The translations under genes and the position numbers were made by a program. A stretch of DNA of 42,216 nucleotides, from assembly GCA_027356255.1 (NCBI GenBank), contig DAIEGL010000265.1, positions 1 to 42,216 of the forward strand, in the 5' to 3' direction. Shown here one piece after another: positions 1 to 9,771 of the stretch. This DNA comes from Geobacter sp. Lineage in GTDB: Bacteria; Desulfobacterota; Desulfuromonadia; Geobacterales; Geobacteraceae. The notes beneath the pieces are model-generated. The model was not told where the DNA came from, made no database searches, and saw nothing but the letters and a program-made list of their open reading frames with translations. The first letter of the stretch is position 1, and every line of letters begins with the position of its first letter.

Positions 1-41
1 TGGGGATGGTAGTGATTGTTGCTTATTACATTTTCCGTTAA
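1..41 (+). CDS. nuoL: NuoL C-terminal end (partial)
   Basis: The first 41 bases read in frame as a short hydrophobic tail (GMVVIVAYYIFR) followed by a TAA stop. The usual order nuoL-nuoM-nuoN and the 42-base gap to nuoM suggest this is the last transmembrane segment of the Complex I subunit NuoL. Too little is present to prove it by sequence alone; the assignment rests on position and hydrophobicity. Confidence 0.6.
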   Translation, partial: GMVVIVAYYIFR

Positions 42-83
42 GACTATAGTTAATATTTGTCAGAAGTTAAAGGAGCAGAGTAA

Positions 84-1661
84 ATGAACCAGATGCCTGC
101 GTTACTGAGCATAATAACTTTCCTGCCGCTGTTGGGGGTATTTCTCCTCCTCTTTGTAAACAAGAACAGCCACGCGGTCGCGAGAGGAATTGCCCTAGGA
201 ATTTCTCTGATAGTATTTTTAGTGTCGCTTCCTCTGGTCACGGGATTTCAGAATAACGCTGAATTTCAGTTTGTCGAGATGATACCCTGGATTGCAGCTG
301 GTCCGTTTCAGATGAACTATCATGTTGGTATCGACGGAATTAGCCTTTGGCTCGTTATATTGACGACCTTCATCATGCCGATCGCCATTCTTTCGACTTG
401 GACTGCAGTTGAAGAAAAAGTGAAAGAATACATGATCTGCCTGCTTCTGCTCGAAGTCGGCATGCTCGGAGCGTTCATATCTCTCGATCTGTTTCTTTTC
501 TACATCTTCTGGGAAGTCATGCTTATCCCGATGTATTTCATCATCGGCATCTGGGGCGGCAAAAATAAGATTTATGCAGCACTGAAATTCTTCATCTACA
601 CCATGGTCGGCTCGCTTCTCATGCTTGTTGCACTGATTACACTTTACTTCAAGGCAGGCGGAGGCGATTTTAACCTGCTGAAGTTCTATCAGCTGTCGCT
701 CGACCCGGCAACACAGACTTGGATGTTCCTGGCATTTGCCTTGGCATTTGCAATTAAGGTACCCATGTTCCCGCTCCACACATGGTTGCCTGATGCACAT
801 ACAGAGGCGCCTACTGCCGGTTCCGTCATACTTGCTGCGGTACTTCTGAAGATGGGTACATATGGTTTTGTACGCTTTGCCATCCCGCTTTTCCCGGTAG
901 CAACAGCGCGGTTTACCCCGCTTATAGCAACGCTTTCCGTAATCGGCATTATTTACGCTGCTCTTGTCGCAATGGTTCAGGAGGATGTTAAAAAGCTTGT
1001 CGCATATTCATCCGTGGCACATCTTGGTTTTGTAATGCTGGGTGTTTTTGCCCTTAACCAGCAAGGTATCGCAGGCGGTATGCTGCAGATGCTTAATCAC
1101 GGTGTATCTACCGGCGCGCTGTTCCTTATCGTCGGCTTTATTTATGAACGTCGTCATACCCGCCTTATTACCGATTTCGGCGGTCTTTCAAAGCAGATGC
1201 CCGTTTTTGCCACAATATTCATGATCGTTACCCTTTCATCCATCGGTCTGCCTGGGACCAACGGTTTCGTGGGCGAGTTCCTTGTTCTGATCGGTTCTTT
1301 TGAGAGCAACATCAGGTGGTATTCGATCATCGCCTCGAGTGGCGTGATTCTTTCGGCAGTATATATGCTTTGGATGTTCCAGCGAGTTATGTTTGGCGAA
1401 CTTAACAACCCTAAAAATCAAGTCCTTAAGGATCTTAATGCAAGAGAAGTTGCAATCATGCTTCCGTTACTCGTACTGATATTCTTTATGGGTGTTTATC
1501 CCCGTCCGTTCATAGACAAGATGAGCCCGTCGATTGAGAATCTGATTCAACAGGTAAAGCAGAAACAGATTGCCGCTAATCAGACGATGCCGATGGTGCA
1601 ACAGATGCAGGTCATGCCCCAGGCTGTACCCCAGGCCGCTACCGCTGCTGAAGTAAAATAG
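84..1661 (+). CDS. nuoM: NADH-quinone oxidoreductase subunit M (NuoM)
   Basis: This is a membrane-arm, antiporter-like subunit of respiratory Complex I, which takes part in proton pumping coupled to quinone reduction. The 525-residue protein is almost entirely transmembrane helices. Key charged residues of the family are visible: Glu144 in FWEVML (the same number as the essential Glu of E. coli NuoM), Lys225 in AIKVPMFPLHTWLPDAHTEA and Lys256 in LLKMGTYG. The ATG start follows a purine-rich AAAGGAGCAGAG ribosome site. The C-terminal ~35 residues after the last helix are rich in Gln, Met, Pro and Ala, an unusual soluble tail. It lies between the nuoL end and nuoN in one operon. Confidence 0.96.
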   Translation: MNQMPALLSIITFLPLLGVFLLLFVNKNSHAVARGIALGISLIVFLVSLPLVTGFQNNAEFQFVEMIPWIAAGPFQMNYHVGIDGISLWLVILTTFIMPIAILSTWTAVEEKVKEYMICLLLLEVGMLGAFISLDLFLFYIFWEVMLIPMYFIIGIWGGKNKIYAALKFFIYTMVGSLLMLVALITLYFKAGGGDFNLLKFYQLSLDPATQTWMFLAFALAFAIKVPMFPLHTWLPDAHTEAPTAGSVILAAVLLKMGTYGFVRFAIPLFPVATARFTPLIATLSVIGIIYAALVAMVQEDVKKLVAYSSVAHLGFVMLGVFALNQQGIAGGMLQMLNHGVSTGALFLIVGFIYERRHTRLITDFGGLSKQMPVFATIFMIVTLSSIGLPGTNGFVGEFLVLIGSFESNIRWYSIIASSGVILSAVYMLWMFQRVMFGELNNPKNQVLKDLNAREVAIMLPLLVLIFFMGVYPRPFIDKMSPSIENLIQQVKQKQIAANQTMPMVQQMQVMPQAVPQAATAAEVK

Positions 1662-1693
1662 AACCGTTTAGAATAGCTACCGGAGGAAATTAG

Positions 1694-3157
1694 ATGGAAA
1701 CAATCGCTATACCAGCCATAAACTTTACTGCGGTGATGCCTGAGACTATACTTTCAGTCTTCGCCATGGTGCTCCTGCTGGTCAATGTCTTTGTCCCTGG
1801 AAAACAGAAGGCTTACCTGGGTTATTTAAGCTTGATAGGTATTGTCATAGCTGCTGTAAGCGTCTTTAACGGTTGGGATGCTCCGCAGGCAATCAGGGAA
1901 GGTTTCAATGGCGCAGTATTACAGGATAACTTTGCGCTTTTCTTTAAGGCGATATTTTTGCTCTCCGCGGCTTTGACCATACTGATTAGTGATCAGTACA
2001 TGGAACGTGAAGGATGCAACCATGGAGAGCTTTACCCGTTGATACTCCTTGCAACTGCCGGTATGATGCTTATGGCTTCCGGCACCGACCTTATGGTCAT
2101 TTTCCTCGGGCTGGAAGTGTTGTCCGTTTCTCTTTACGTTCTTGCTGGATTCAACAGGGACAACATTAGGTCGAATGAAGCCGGACTCAAGTACTTCCTG
2201 CTTGGTGCGTTTTCAACAGGTTTCCTTCTTTACGGAATGGCCCTTACGTACGGCTCGACCGGCACAACCAAGATAGCCAATATCGCAGCCTATGTTGCAC
2301 AAAACGGCTCGGTAACAGCCAATCCGATGTTCCTTGTCGGTATGCTTCTCATGGCGGTAGGTTTCTCGTTCAAGATTGCAGCGGCACCTTTCCACATGTG
2401 GACACCCGATGTGTACGAAGGGGCACCGACGCCGATGACAGCATTCATGTCTGCTGGTCCGAAGGCTGCCGGTTTTGCAGCTTTCATCAGGGTGCTCGTG
2501 TTTGCTTTCCCGATGCTCAAAGCTGATTGGACCAGCCTTCTCTGGATACTTGCCGTATTGACCATGACGGTAGGAAACATCATCGCATTGAGCCAGGATA
2601 ACATCAAACGCATGCTTGCATATTCGTCCATTGCCCATGCAGGCTATGCTCTGGTAGGTTTCGCGGCCGGTAATGCCGAGGGTGCTGCCGGTATCTTGTT
2701 CTATATGCTTTCCTACGCTTTCATGAACATCGGCGCCTTTGCCATCATCGTATTGATTGGCAAAAAGGGTGAGGCGAACAACAATGTCGCGGATTACGCC
2801 GGTTTAGGCTTTAGACGTCCAGTGCTTGCACTTTTGATGTCCATCTTCCTCTTCTCACTGGCTGGTATTCCGCCGATGGTCGGTTTTGTCGGAAAGTTTT
2901 ATCTCTTCTCAGCTGCCATCAAATCTGGCTATATTGGACTTGCCATCATTGGTGTACTTAACAGTGCGGCTTCGGTTTACTATTATCTCCGAGTCATGGT
3001 TTTCATGTACATGAAGGATCCGGTTGAGGAGTTTGATTGGGTGAAAGTTACACCGGCCATCGCACTCAGCCTGATCATATCCGCGGCAGGTGTATTAATT
3101 CCCGGTGTGGTTCCGAGCTATCTACTACAACTGGCCCAAAAGGCAGTTCAATTCTAA
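1694..3157 (+). CDS. nuoN: NADH-quinone oxidoreductase subunit N (NuoN)
   Basis: This is the third antiporter-like subunit of the Complex I membrane arm and typically the last gene of the nuo operon. The 487-residue protein is polytopic. Family motifs are present: AAAPFHMWTPDVYEGAPTP in the central half, the Lys-containing LAYSSIAHAGY segment, and the GFVGKFYLF lysine motif in the C-terminal half. The ATG at 1694 is preceded by a good GGAGGAAA ribosome site, 32 bases after nuoM. A strong intrinsic terminator follows the stop codon, so this is the operon end. Base composition of the nuo genes looks clearly more AT-rich than in the rest of the window. Confidence 0.96.
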   Translation: METIAIPAINFTAVMPETILSVFAMVLLLVNVFVPGKQKAYLGYLSLIGIVIAAVSVFNGWDAPQAIREGFNGAVLQDNFALFFKAIFLLSAALTILISDQYMEREGCNHGELYPLILLATAGMMLMASGTDLMVIFLGLEVLSVSLYVLAGFNRDNIRSNEAGLKYFLLGAFSTGFLLYGMALTYGSTGTTKIANIAAYVAQNGSVTANPMFLVGMLLMAVGFSFKIAAAPFHMWTPDVYEGAPTPMTAFMSAGPKAAGFAAFIRVLVFAFPMLKADWTSLLWILAVLTMTVGNIIALSQDNIKRMLAYSSIAHAGYALVGFAAGNAEGAAGILFYMLSYAFMNIGAFAIIVLIGKKGEANNNVADYAGLGFRRPVLALLMSIFLFSLAGIPPMVGFVGKFYLFSAAIKSGYIGLAIIGVLNSAASVYYYLRVMVFMYMKDPVEEFDWVKVTPAIALSLIISAAGVLIPGVVPSYLLQLAQKAVQF

Positions 3158-3179
3158 TCTGACTATTTATATGCAACAA

Positions 3180-3213
3180 GAAGCCCTCCTGAATTTTCAG
3201 GGGGGCTTTTTTG
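3180..3213 (+). terminator. Intrinsic terminator of the nuo operon
   Basis: A 12-base-pair stem (AAGCCCTCCTGA / TCAGGGGGGCTT, one G-T pair) closes on an ATTT loop and runs into a T-rich tract. It starts 23 bases after the nuoN stop. This is a classic Rho-independent terminator. Confidence 0.93.
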
Positions 3214-3216
3214 TTT

Positions 3217-3370
3217 GTGCGCCAGCCATGGCGCGTGGCGCGTAAGCGCGATCCAATTGGGTATGGTGCCTGATTGGTGACTTGGAGGTGCAAGTCCTCT
3301 ACGGAACAAAAGTGTCCGGGGTGATCCGGAATCTGAAGCAAGGACGTCCTCGCATGAAACAAATGCATAA
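3217..3370 (+). mobile_element. Group II intron remnant (5' end, domain I part)
   Basis: The block begins with GTGCGCC, matching the conserved GUGYG 5' end of group II introns, exactly behind the T tract of the nuo terminator. Further along are two stretches typical of bacterial group II intron domain I: GGAGGTGCAAGTCCTCTACGG near 3285-3305 and GTGTCCGG.GTGATCCGGAATCTGAAG near 3311-3338. No reverse transcriptase ORF and no domain V hairpin are seen before the next gene, so the element is truncated and not functional. The right boundary is approximate. Placement right after a terminator hairpin is the known target preference of group IIC introns; class assignment here is inference. Confidence 0.72.
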
Positions 3371-3394
3371 TTGGCCAGGTTGGTTATAATTAGC

Positions 3395-3423
3395 TTGACA
3401 ATATAACGAAGACTATATATAAA
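3395..3423 (+). promoter_or_regulatory. Sigma-70-type promoter of the efflux locus
   Basis: TTGACA at 3395-3400 and TATAAA at 3418-3423 are separated by exactly 17 bases, close to the housekeeping consensus. It lies about 50 bases ahead of the TolC-like gene and is the only clear promoter I see before the nine-gene run ending at 12025. Confidence 0.75.
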
Positions 3424-3439
3424 AAATCATATATTCAGC
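3411..3439. promoter_or_regulatory. AT-rich dyad over the -10 box, possible ArsR-family operator
   Basis: ATATAT at 3415-3420 and ATATAT at 3429-3434 form an inverted repeat centred just behind the -10 element, with partial extension (GACT... / ...TCAG). ArsR/SmtB-family repressors commonly bind AT-rich dyads overlapping promoters, and an ArsR-type gene closes this locus. Binding is inference; AT-rich self-complementary runs also occur by chance. Confidence 0.35.
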
Positions 3440-3471
3440 GGGGCGCATATTAAAGGCTACGGGGTCAACAA

Positions 3472-4812
3472 GTGAGAATTTCGATAATCTGTCTTCTAGC
3501 GATACTTCTGATGCCGATTGTTGCTCACGCGGGAAATGGTGATGTTTCTCTGCATGAGGCGATTAGTCTGGCACTTGAGAGACATCATCTGGTCAAGGCA
3601 GCCGTCTTCGCAAAAACCGCAGCAACCGGCGAGCGATTGGTCAAGCAGAGCCGTTATATGCCGAGTCTTTATTTTGAAGAAGGCTTGGCTGCATCGAATG
3701 CACCGACCAAGGTCTTCATGATGAAACTCGACCAGGGACGGTTTGGCTCTGCTGATTTTGAGCTCTCTAACCTCAACCACCCTAAAGCCGTGAACGATTT
3801 CAGCACGAAGCTCACACTGGAACAGCCGCTCTTCGATCTTTCCATTGGCCAGGGGGTCGAGATGGAGAAATATGAAGAGAAGAAGCGGGACCTGTTACTT
3901 GAGGGGCGTCGTCAGGAGGTTGCCGCTAAGGTGTACTCTGCATATCTTGAGGTGCGTAAGGCCAAGGCCTTCTTGGGTGCAGCTGATCAGGCCCTGCTAG
4001 ACGCGCGGGAGCAGCAGCGTCTGGCAGTTGTCAGAAACGAAACGGGTGTTGGCCTGAAATCGGACGAGTTGAGGGCGAAGACATTTCTTTCCGAGATTGA
4101 ACAGCAGCAGATAACGGCAAACAACAACCTGCTTCTGGCAAAGATGAAGCTTAACCGGGCCACTGGCGGCGATGTCGGCGAGCTGCTTGATATACGCGAC
4201 GGTGTTGAAGTGTTGCACCCCGCAGAGGACGTTGTTGCGCTCAAGAAGCTTGCCCAGCAGAATCGTATTGAAATCAAGGCGATGGAGAAGGATGTGGATA
4301 AGGCTGCATTGGGTGTGAGAATGGCGCGCAGCGCATATCTGCCGTCCATTTATGCGGATGCTTCCTATCAGCTAAATGCGAGGGATGTTCCGTTTGGCAA
4401 GGATAATGATTCCTGGTTTGCCGGTGCGTCCCTACGGTGGGAACTGTTTGACGGTATGAGGAGAAGCGGTGAATTGAAGAAGAACGTGGCGATGGAAAGG
4501 GCGGCTGCCGAGTATGTAGACGATTACAGGCAGGATGTGGATTTGCAGGTTGCGGAGAGCGTACTCAGATATCAGGAAGCCGTAAAGAAGACGGAAGTAG
4601 CCCGCAACTCGGTCATCGATGCGGAAGAAAGCGTACGGTTGATTGAGAAGCGGTTCCAGAACTCGCTTGCGACAATGTCTGAGTTGCTTGATGCGCAGAC
4701 AGCCTTGAACAGGGCGCGGGCAAATGTAGTCGAGATGGAAAACCAGATGGCGCTCTCTGTCGCGGATATTTATCTGGCAACAGGGACATTCCTGCAGGAG
4801 GTCACGAAATGA
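3472..4812 (+). CDS. TolC-family outer-membrane efflux channel
   Basis: This is the outer-membrane exit duct of a tripartite RND pump. The 446-residue protein has a signal peptide (hydrophobic residues 4-15, likely cleavage after AHA near residue 20) and the two long helical, Ala/Glu/Lys-rich halves of the OEP family. Conserved features include VSLHEAISLAL at the mature N-terminus and the repeat-like C-terminal half with QNSLATMSELLDAQTALNRAR. The start is GTG at 3472 with only a weak ribosome site. Its stop overlaps the start of the adaptor gene by 4 bases, indicating translational coupling. The first gene behind the 3395 promoter. Confidence 0.9.
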   Translation: MRISIICLLAILLMPIVAHAGNGDVSLHEAISLALERHHLVKAAVFAKTAATGERLVKQSRYMPSLYFEEGLAASNAPTKVFMMKLDQGRFGSADFELSNLNHPKAVNDFSTKLTLEQPLFDLSIGQGVEMEKYEEKKRDLLLEGRRQEVAAKVYSAYLEVRKAKAFLGAADQALLDAREQQRLAVVRNETGVGLKSDELRAKTFLSEIEQQQITANNNLLLAKMKLNRATGGDVGELLDIRDGVEVLHPAEDVVALKKLAQQNRIEIKAMEKDVDKAALGVRMARSAYLPSIYADASYQLNARDVPFGKDNDSWFAGASLRWELFDGMRRSGELKKNVAMERAAAEYVDDYRQDVDLQVAESVLRYQEAVKKTEVARNSVIDAEESVRLIEKRFQNSLATMSELLDAQTALNRARANVVEMENQMALSVADIYLATGTFLQEVTK

Positions 4813-5927
4813 AAAGGATTATGGCGGCCGTAGCCTGCCTGATGATGGTCGCAACAGGTACCGTTCTTTCCGGGTGCAGTGAACGGACGAAGGAGGGGGG
4901 AAATGCCAAGCAGGACATGCCCGTCATAAGGGGGCTCTCCGTGGAGGCTGCCAAAGAGAGTGACATACCGGATTTGCTTGAAGTGGTGGGCACGGTTAAG
5001 TCGAAAAATACCGCTGTCATTGCCGCCCGTATCTCGGGCATCGTTAAAACCGTTTCGGTAAAGGAAGGGGACCGGGTCGCGAGGGGGAGGCAGCTGATTA
5101 CCCTTGAAGCCAATGAAAGCTCGGCCGCGGCAGAAGCGGCATCGGCTTCAGTGGAGGAGGCAAGGCGCGGCGTTGATGAAGCCGTGGCGCGTAAGAAGCT
5201 GGCAGATGTTACGTACGATAGATATCATAAGCTCTACGACGAGCAGGCTGTGACCAGGCAGGAATTCGATGGCCGGCAGACGGAACGGGACCTGGCTGCG
5301 CAAGGGGTGGCCCGGGCAGAGGCGCGGCTGGCTGAAGCTCGCGGGAACGCCAGGGCAGCGGTTACCGTAGCTGGATATACGAGGATCGCGGCACCGATAG
5401 CCGGGATTGTCACTGCAAAGGCAGCGGACGTCGGTATGACCGTTCTTCCGGGGATGCCTCTGATAACCGTCGAGGAAGAAGGGAAATATCGGCTGGAGGT
5501 TGCCGTGCCCGAGACGATGCTGGGAAGGGTGAAAGCGGGCGAGACGGTGCGGGTAGCGATGGAAGGGCGCGATACTGAAGCGAGCGGGAGGGTGGTTGAG
5601 GTGGTCCCGAGCGTTGATCCGGTGAGCAGGACATTCGTGGCAAAGATTGATCTTGCAGCTGAGGGGCTTCGTTCCGGCGTCTACGGACGGGCTCTTCTCC
5701 CGGTCGGCGAAAGGAAAGGGGTGCTGATACCGAAAAGTGCCGTCGTTGAACGGGGCGCGCTAACGCTCGTCTTTGTGGTGGACAGGGATAACAGGGTGAG
5801 GATGCGCCTGGTGAAGACCGGCAAAGGCGTTGCGGACAAGGTGGAAATCCTTTCCGGCCTCTCGGCGGGAGAAAGGGTTGTAACGGGCGGTGCGGAGCGG
5901 GCTGTTGACGGCGCAAAAGCCGAATAG
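4809..5927 (+). CDS. RND efflux periplasmic adaptor lipoprotein (MFP family)
   Basis: This is the membrane-fusion subunit that bridges the inner-membrane pump and the outer-membrane channel. Residues 1-23 form a lipoprotein signal ending in the lipobox LSGC (lipidated Cys23). After this come the first half of the lipoyl/barrel-sandwich domain (VVGTVKSKNTAVIAARISG, GDRVARGRQLITLEA), a coiled-coil hairpin with alternating Ala/Glu/Arg, the second lipoyl half (YTRIAAPIAGIVTAKAADVG) and beta-barrel/membrane-proximal domains. At 372 residues it has the usual length. It overlaps the TolC-like gene by 4 bases (ATGA) and is followed after 65 bases by the pump gene. No His/Met-rich metal-binding stretch is visible, so the substrate is not apparent. 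Confidence 0.92.
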   Translation: MKRIMAAVACLMMVATGTVLSGCSERTKEGGNAKQDMPVIRGLSVEAAKESDIPDLLEVVGTVKSKNTAVIAARISGIVKTVSVKEGDRVARGRQLITLEANESSAAAEAASASVEEARRGVDEAVARKKLADVTYDRYHKLYDEQAVTRQEFDGRQTERDLAAQGVARAEARLAEARGNARAAVTVAGYTRIAAPIAGIVTAKAADVGMTVLPGMPLITVEEEGKYRLEVAVPETMLGRVKAGETVRVAMEGRDTEASGRVVEVVPSVDPVSRTFVAKIDLAAEGLRSGVYGRALLPVGERKGVLIPKSAVVERGALTLVFVVDRDNRVRMRLVKTGKGVADKVEILSGLSAGERVVTGGAERAVDGAKAE

Positions 5928-5992
5928 CGATGCCGTTAGTCCTAGCTGAAGTAGTTTGCTGCATCAAGTGTTAAAATTCCACGGAGATTGAC

Positions 5993-8900
5993 ATGAAAAA
6001 GTTGGGTTTTGCCGGTGGGATTGCCCGCGCCTTCATCAATTCGAAGCTTACCCCCCTGATAGTTGCGGCCTCGCTCCTGCTCGGCGTTTATGCGGTATTG
6101 GTCACGCCGCGCGAGGAAGAGCCTCAAATAGTTGTGCCGATGATCGATATCTATCTCCCCTTGCCGGGTTCGTCCCCGAAGGAGGTGGAGGAGAGGGTCG
6201 TAAAACCCTTTGAAAAAAAGATGTGGGAGATCAAAGGGGTCGAGTACATATACTCCGCCAGTCGGCCCGGCATGGGTATCGTCACCGTACGTTTCCTGGT
6301 CGGACAGAACATGGAAGAATCCCTGGTCAAGCTCTACAACAAGGTGATGAGCAACCGCGAAATCCTTCCTCCCGGCAGCGGCGAGCCGCTTGTGGTTCCC
6401 AAGTCGATAGATGATGTGCCGATCCTTACACTGACCCTCTGGTCGGCGCAATACGACCATTACGCCTTGCGCCGTGTGGCCCGCGAGCTGTGCGACGAGC
6501 TGAAGAAGAGCGACAATGTGGCGGAGACCGAGATAAAGGGAGGACTTGCCCGCCAACTAACGGTTCGGCTCGATGCCGGGAAGATGGCGGCCTATAGTCT
6601 CTCGCCGCTGCAGATCATGGGGGCGCTGCAAAAGAACAATGTTGCGCTCGCGTCGGGCGCCTTCTCCAGCAGCAACAGGGAGTACCTGGTCCAGACGGGC
6701 ACCTTTCTCGACGATGCAGAGGCGGTGAAGCGGGTCGTGGTGGCCGTCCACGACGGACGACCGGTTTGCCTGGAGGAAGTTGCAACCGTGCAGGATGGTC
6801 CTGAAGAGGCGAAGGATTACGTCTTCTTCGGCATGGGGCCGGCGGCAGCGAAAAAAGGGATAAAAGGGAATCCCTCAGTCAATTACCCTGCCGTGACCAT
6901 ATCCGTGGCGAAGCGGAAGGGGGCAAACGCCACCTGGGTAGCCGAAGACCTGCTGAAGCGGGTGGAATTCCTTAAAGGGAAGATTATCCCCTCCGACGTT
7001 CAGGTCACAGTGACCCGCAACTACGGGGAAACGGCCAAGGAGAAAAACAACGAGCTCCTCTTCCACATGTTCCTGGCGGCGATTTCGGTGACCATTCTGA
7101 TCGCACTCTTCATGGGGTGGCGGGCGGGGGCGGTAGCGGCAATTGCCATACCGGTGACCCTGGCACTGACCATGCTGATCTTCAATCAGATCGGCTACAC
7201 CTTAAACCGCATCACCCTCTTTGCCCTGATCTTCTCCATCGGTATCCTGGTGGACGATGCCATCGTCGTTGTCGAGAACATCCACCGCTATTTTACCACA
7301 ACCAGGCTTGCCCCGCTGGAAGCGGCGATCAGGGCGGTGGACGAGATCGGCAATCCGACGGTTCTGGCCACCTTTGCCGTCATAGCCTCCATTCTCCCCA
7401 TGGGATTCGTTGGCGGTCTGATGGGACCATACATGCGACCGATACCGGTCGGCGCAAGCATGGCCATGCTCTTTTCGCTGCTGATCGCCTTCATCGTCAC
7501 TCCCTATTTCGCCTACCGTTTCATGAAGGGGGAATCGCACTTTGGTTCCGAGAAAGAGGCGGAGGAGTCGCGGCTCACGACCTTCTACCGCAGGATAATG
7601 GGTGCGCTCCTGCACAGAAAGCCGGTTCGCTACGGTTTTCTTGCCGGAGTTGTCATCCTCCTCCTTGTCTCGTGCTCGCTCATCTATTTCAAGCTGGTCA
7701 CCGTCAAGATGCTCCCCTTCGACAACAAGAATGAGCTCCAGGTGATAGTCGATGCGCCGAACGGGACCCCTTTGGAGGAGACCGCCCGAATGACCGCAGA
7801 AATGGGGGATGCCCTGCGCAGGGTGCCGGAGGTGACCGATTTCCAGACCTATGTGGGGGTGAGCTCTCCCTTCAATTTCAACGGGCTGGTGCGTCACTAC
7901 TACCTGCGCAAAGGGTCCAACGTGGCCGACATCCAGGTGAATTTCGTGGACAAGTCGGAACGGAGCGACCAGTCGCATGATATTGCCAAAAGGATCAGGC
8001 CGGTGCTAAAATCTATTGCCGACCGATACTCCGCGCGGATCAAGGTGGCGGAGATTCCGCCGGGGCCGCCGGTCCTTTCCACGCTCGTGGCGGAGATCTA
8101 CGGCCCGGACCAGGAGACGAGGCTCAAGGTCGCAGCCCAGGTGAAGGAGATATTCAAAAAGACCGCCGGCGTTGTCGACACGGACTGGTATGTGGAGGAT
8201 GACCAGCCGAAGTACACCTTCCGGGTAGATAAGGAAAAGGCGGCGCTTTCGGGCATTGCCGTAGAAGACGTGGTGAAAACCCTGAAGGTGGCCCTGGGGG
8301 GGATGGACGCGGGTATCCTTCACCTGCCGAAGGAAAAGGAACCGGTCGCCATCAATCTGCGGCTCCCCACTGACCAGCGGAGTTCCGTGAGCTCCCTTTC
8401 ATCCATCTACGTGCCGGGGCCCAGGGGAAACGTGCCGTTGTCAGAGCTCGTCCGGGTGGGGCGGGGGGATGAGGATAAGACCCTCTACAGGAAGAACCTG
8501 AAGAGCGTGGTGTACGTGACAGGCGACGTGGCCGGTGCGGTGGAGGCGCCGGTCTACGCCATCCTCAAGATGCAGAAGGAGATCGACAAGATACCGCTCG
8601 CCGGCGGCTACAAGATCGAGCAGAGGGCGGCAAGCCAGCCATGGAGTGAAGAGCGGCCTGGCCTCAAGTGGGACGGCGAATGGCACATCACCTACGAGGT
8701 GTTCCGCGACCTGGGGCTCGCCTTCGGCGCGGTCATGATCCTCATTTATGTCCTCGTGGTGGCCTGGTTCCGGGACTTCACGACCCCGCTCGTGATCATG
8801 GCCCCCATTCCGCTTACCCTGATCGGCATCCTGCCGGGACACGCCCTGATGGGTGCGTTCTTCACCGCCACCAGCATGATCGGCTTCATCGCCCTGGCGG

Positions 8901-9229
8901 GGATCATCGTCAGGAACTCCATCATCCTCATCGACTTCGCGGAACTGAGGCGACGCGAGGGGATGCCCCTGGACGAAGCGATCATCGATGCCGGGGCGGT
9001 CCGGTTCCGCCCCATGCTTCTCACCGCCGCAGCGGTCGTGGTGGGAAGTTTCGTCATCGTCTTCGACCCCATATTCCAGGGGCTGGCGTTGGCCATGATG
9101 TGCGGGGAAATAGCATCGACGACCCTTTCCAGGATCACCATTCCGATCCTCTACTACATGGTGCAGTCGTGGAAGGAGAGAAGGCAGGGATCAGGGGGCG
9201 AGACGGGCTTGTCCACGAAAGCGGAATAA
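5993..9229 (+). CDS. RND efflux transporter permease subunit
   Basis: This is an inner-membrane, proton-driven pump of the AcrB/MdtB type. At 1078 residues it has the duplicated RND architecture: a first transmembrane helix (about residues 17-38), a large periplasmic loop starting [14 protein letters not shown], helices 2-6 and a second loop plus helices 8-12. The proton-relay pair Asp421-Asp422 is present in [15 protein letters not shown] (helix 4). The helix-10 position that is Lys940 in AcrB appears to be Arg974 ([14 protein letters not shown]). It lacks the Glu-type helix 10 of CusA-like metal pumps as far as I can see. Ribosome site GGAG precedes ATG 5993. Substrate unknown; the downstream sulfur-type genes hint at a thiol-linked or soft-metal toxicant. 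Confidence 0.93.
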   Translation: MKKLGFAGGIARAFINSKLTPLIVAASLLLGVYAVLVTPREEEPQIVVPMIDIYLPLPGSSPKEVEERVVKPFEKKMWEIKGVEYIYSASRPGMGIVTVRFLVGQNMEESLVKLYNKVMSNREILPPGSGEPLVVPKSIDDVPILTLTLWSAQYDHYALRRVARELCDELKKSDNVAETEIKGGLARQLTVRLDAGKMAAYSLSPLQIMGALQKNNVALASGAFSSSNREYLVQTGTFLDDAEAVKRVVVAVHDGRPVCLEEVATVQDGPEEAKDYVFFGMGPAAAKKGIKGNPSVNYPAVTISVAKRKGANATWVAEDLLKRVEFLKGKIIPSDVQVTVTRNYGETAKEKNNELLFHMFLAAISVTILIALFMGWRAGAVAAIAIPVTLALTMLIFNQIGYTLNRITLFALIFSIGILVDDAIVVVENIHRYFTTTRLAPLEAAIRAVDEIGNPTVLATFAVIASILPMGFVGGLMGPYMRPIPVGASMAMLFSLLIAFIVTPYFAYRFMKGESHFGSEKEAEESRLTTFYRRIMGALLHRKPVRYGFLAGVVILLLVSCSLIYFKLVTVKMLPFDNKNELQVIVDAPNGTPLEETARMTAEMGDALRRVPEVTDFQTYVGVSSPFNFNGLVRHYYLRKGSNVADIQVNFVDKSERSDQSHDIAKRIRPVLKSIADRYSARIKVAEIPPGPPVLSTLVAEIYGPDQETRLKVAAQVKEIFKKTAGVVDTDWYVEDDQPKYTFRVDKEKAALSGIAVEDVVKTLKVALGGMDAGILHLPKEKEPVAINLRLPTDQRSSVSSLSSIYVPGPRGNVPLSELVRVGRGDEDKTLYRKNLKSVVYVTGDVAGAVEAPVYAILKMQKEIDKIPLAGGYKIEQRAASQPWSEERPGLKWDGEWHITYEVFRDLGLAFGAVMILIYVLVVAWFRDFTTPLVIMAPIPLTLIGILPGHALMGAFFTATSMIGFIALAGIIVRNSIILIDFAELRRREGMPLDEAIIDAGAVRFRPMLLTAAAVVVGSFVIVFDPIFQGLALAMMCGEIASTTLSRITIPILYYMVQSWKERRQGSGGETGLSTKAE

Positions 9230-9302
9230 ACCTAAATTTGGTAGTCGGCCATGGTCGTCTGCCGTTTAGAATAAACGATATGCACGGTTTTCTGGAGGTT
9301 TG

Positions 9303-9725
9303 ATGTTCTGGTCAAAAACGAAAACAGATGGGGCGGCAGCCGAGGGTATGGCAGGAAAGGTGGCTGCCGATGCGGAGGGGTTGTATCGCTCCGGCAAGAT
9401 GCACTGTGCCGAGGCGGTCCTGGCCGCTGTGAAGAACAATTTTGCACCGGCGGTCGATGATGGCGTGGTGCGGCTCGCGGCCGGTTTCGGCGGCGGGTCG
9501 GGCTCCGGTTGTCTCTGCGGCGCGGTCGCCGGCGGGACCGTGGCCCTCGGGCTCGTCCTGCAAGACGACAAGAAGCGGGTGATGGCGCTGACCCGCGAAC
9601 TGCACGTCTGGTTCAGGGAGCAGTACGGCGCCACCTGCTGCAAGGTCATTACCCAGAAAGGGAAAGGTGGGTGCGCAATCCTCACCGGCAACGTGGCGGG
9701 CAAGGTGGCGGAGCTGCTCTCTTAG
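9303..9725 (+). CDS. C_GCAxxG_C_C family protein
   Basis: This small (140-residue) redox-type protein matches the C_GCAxxG_C_C family signature. It has an isolated Cys in KMHCAEAVLAAV, the glycine-rich GFGGGSGSGCLCGAVAGGTVALG core, then GATCCKVI and a later Cys in KGGCAIL. The family's function is not established; the cysteines suggest cofactor or metal/thiol chemistry. ATG 9303 was preferred over the TTG at 9300 because GGAGG at 9294-9298 sits only one base from the TTG; spacing to the ATG is still tight. It lies 73 bases after the RND gene and ahead of a DUF302 gene, in the same direction. Confidence 0.85.
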   Translation: MFWSKTKTDGAAAEGMAGKVAADAEGLYRSGKMHCAEAVLAAVKNNFAPAVDDGVVRLAAGFGGGSGSGCLCGAVAGGTVALGLVLQDDKKRVMALTRELHVWFREQYGATCCKVITQKGKGGCAILTGNVAGKVAELLS

Positions 9726-9771
9726 GGCCGCCATGGGTGAACTGCCATCTCCGCCCGGAAAGGAGGCAGTC

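Noticed and set aside
3075-3368. 97-codon minus-strand gene over the intron remnant
   Set aside because: Overlaps the nuoN end, terminator and intron-like RNA motifs; no ribosome site or similarity.
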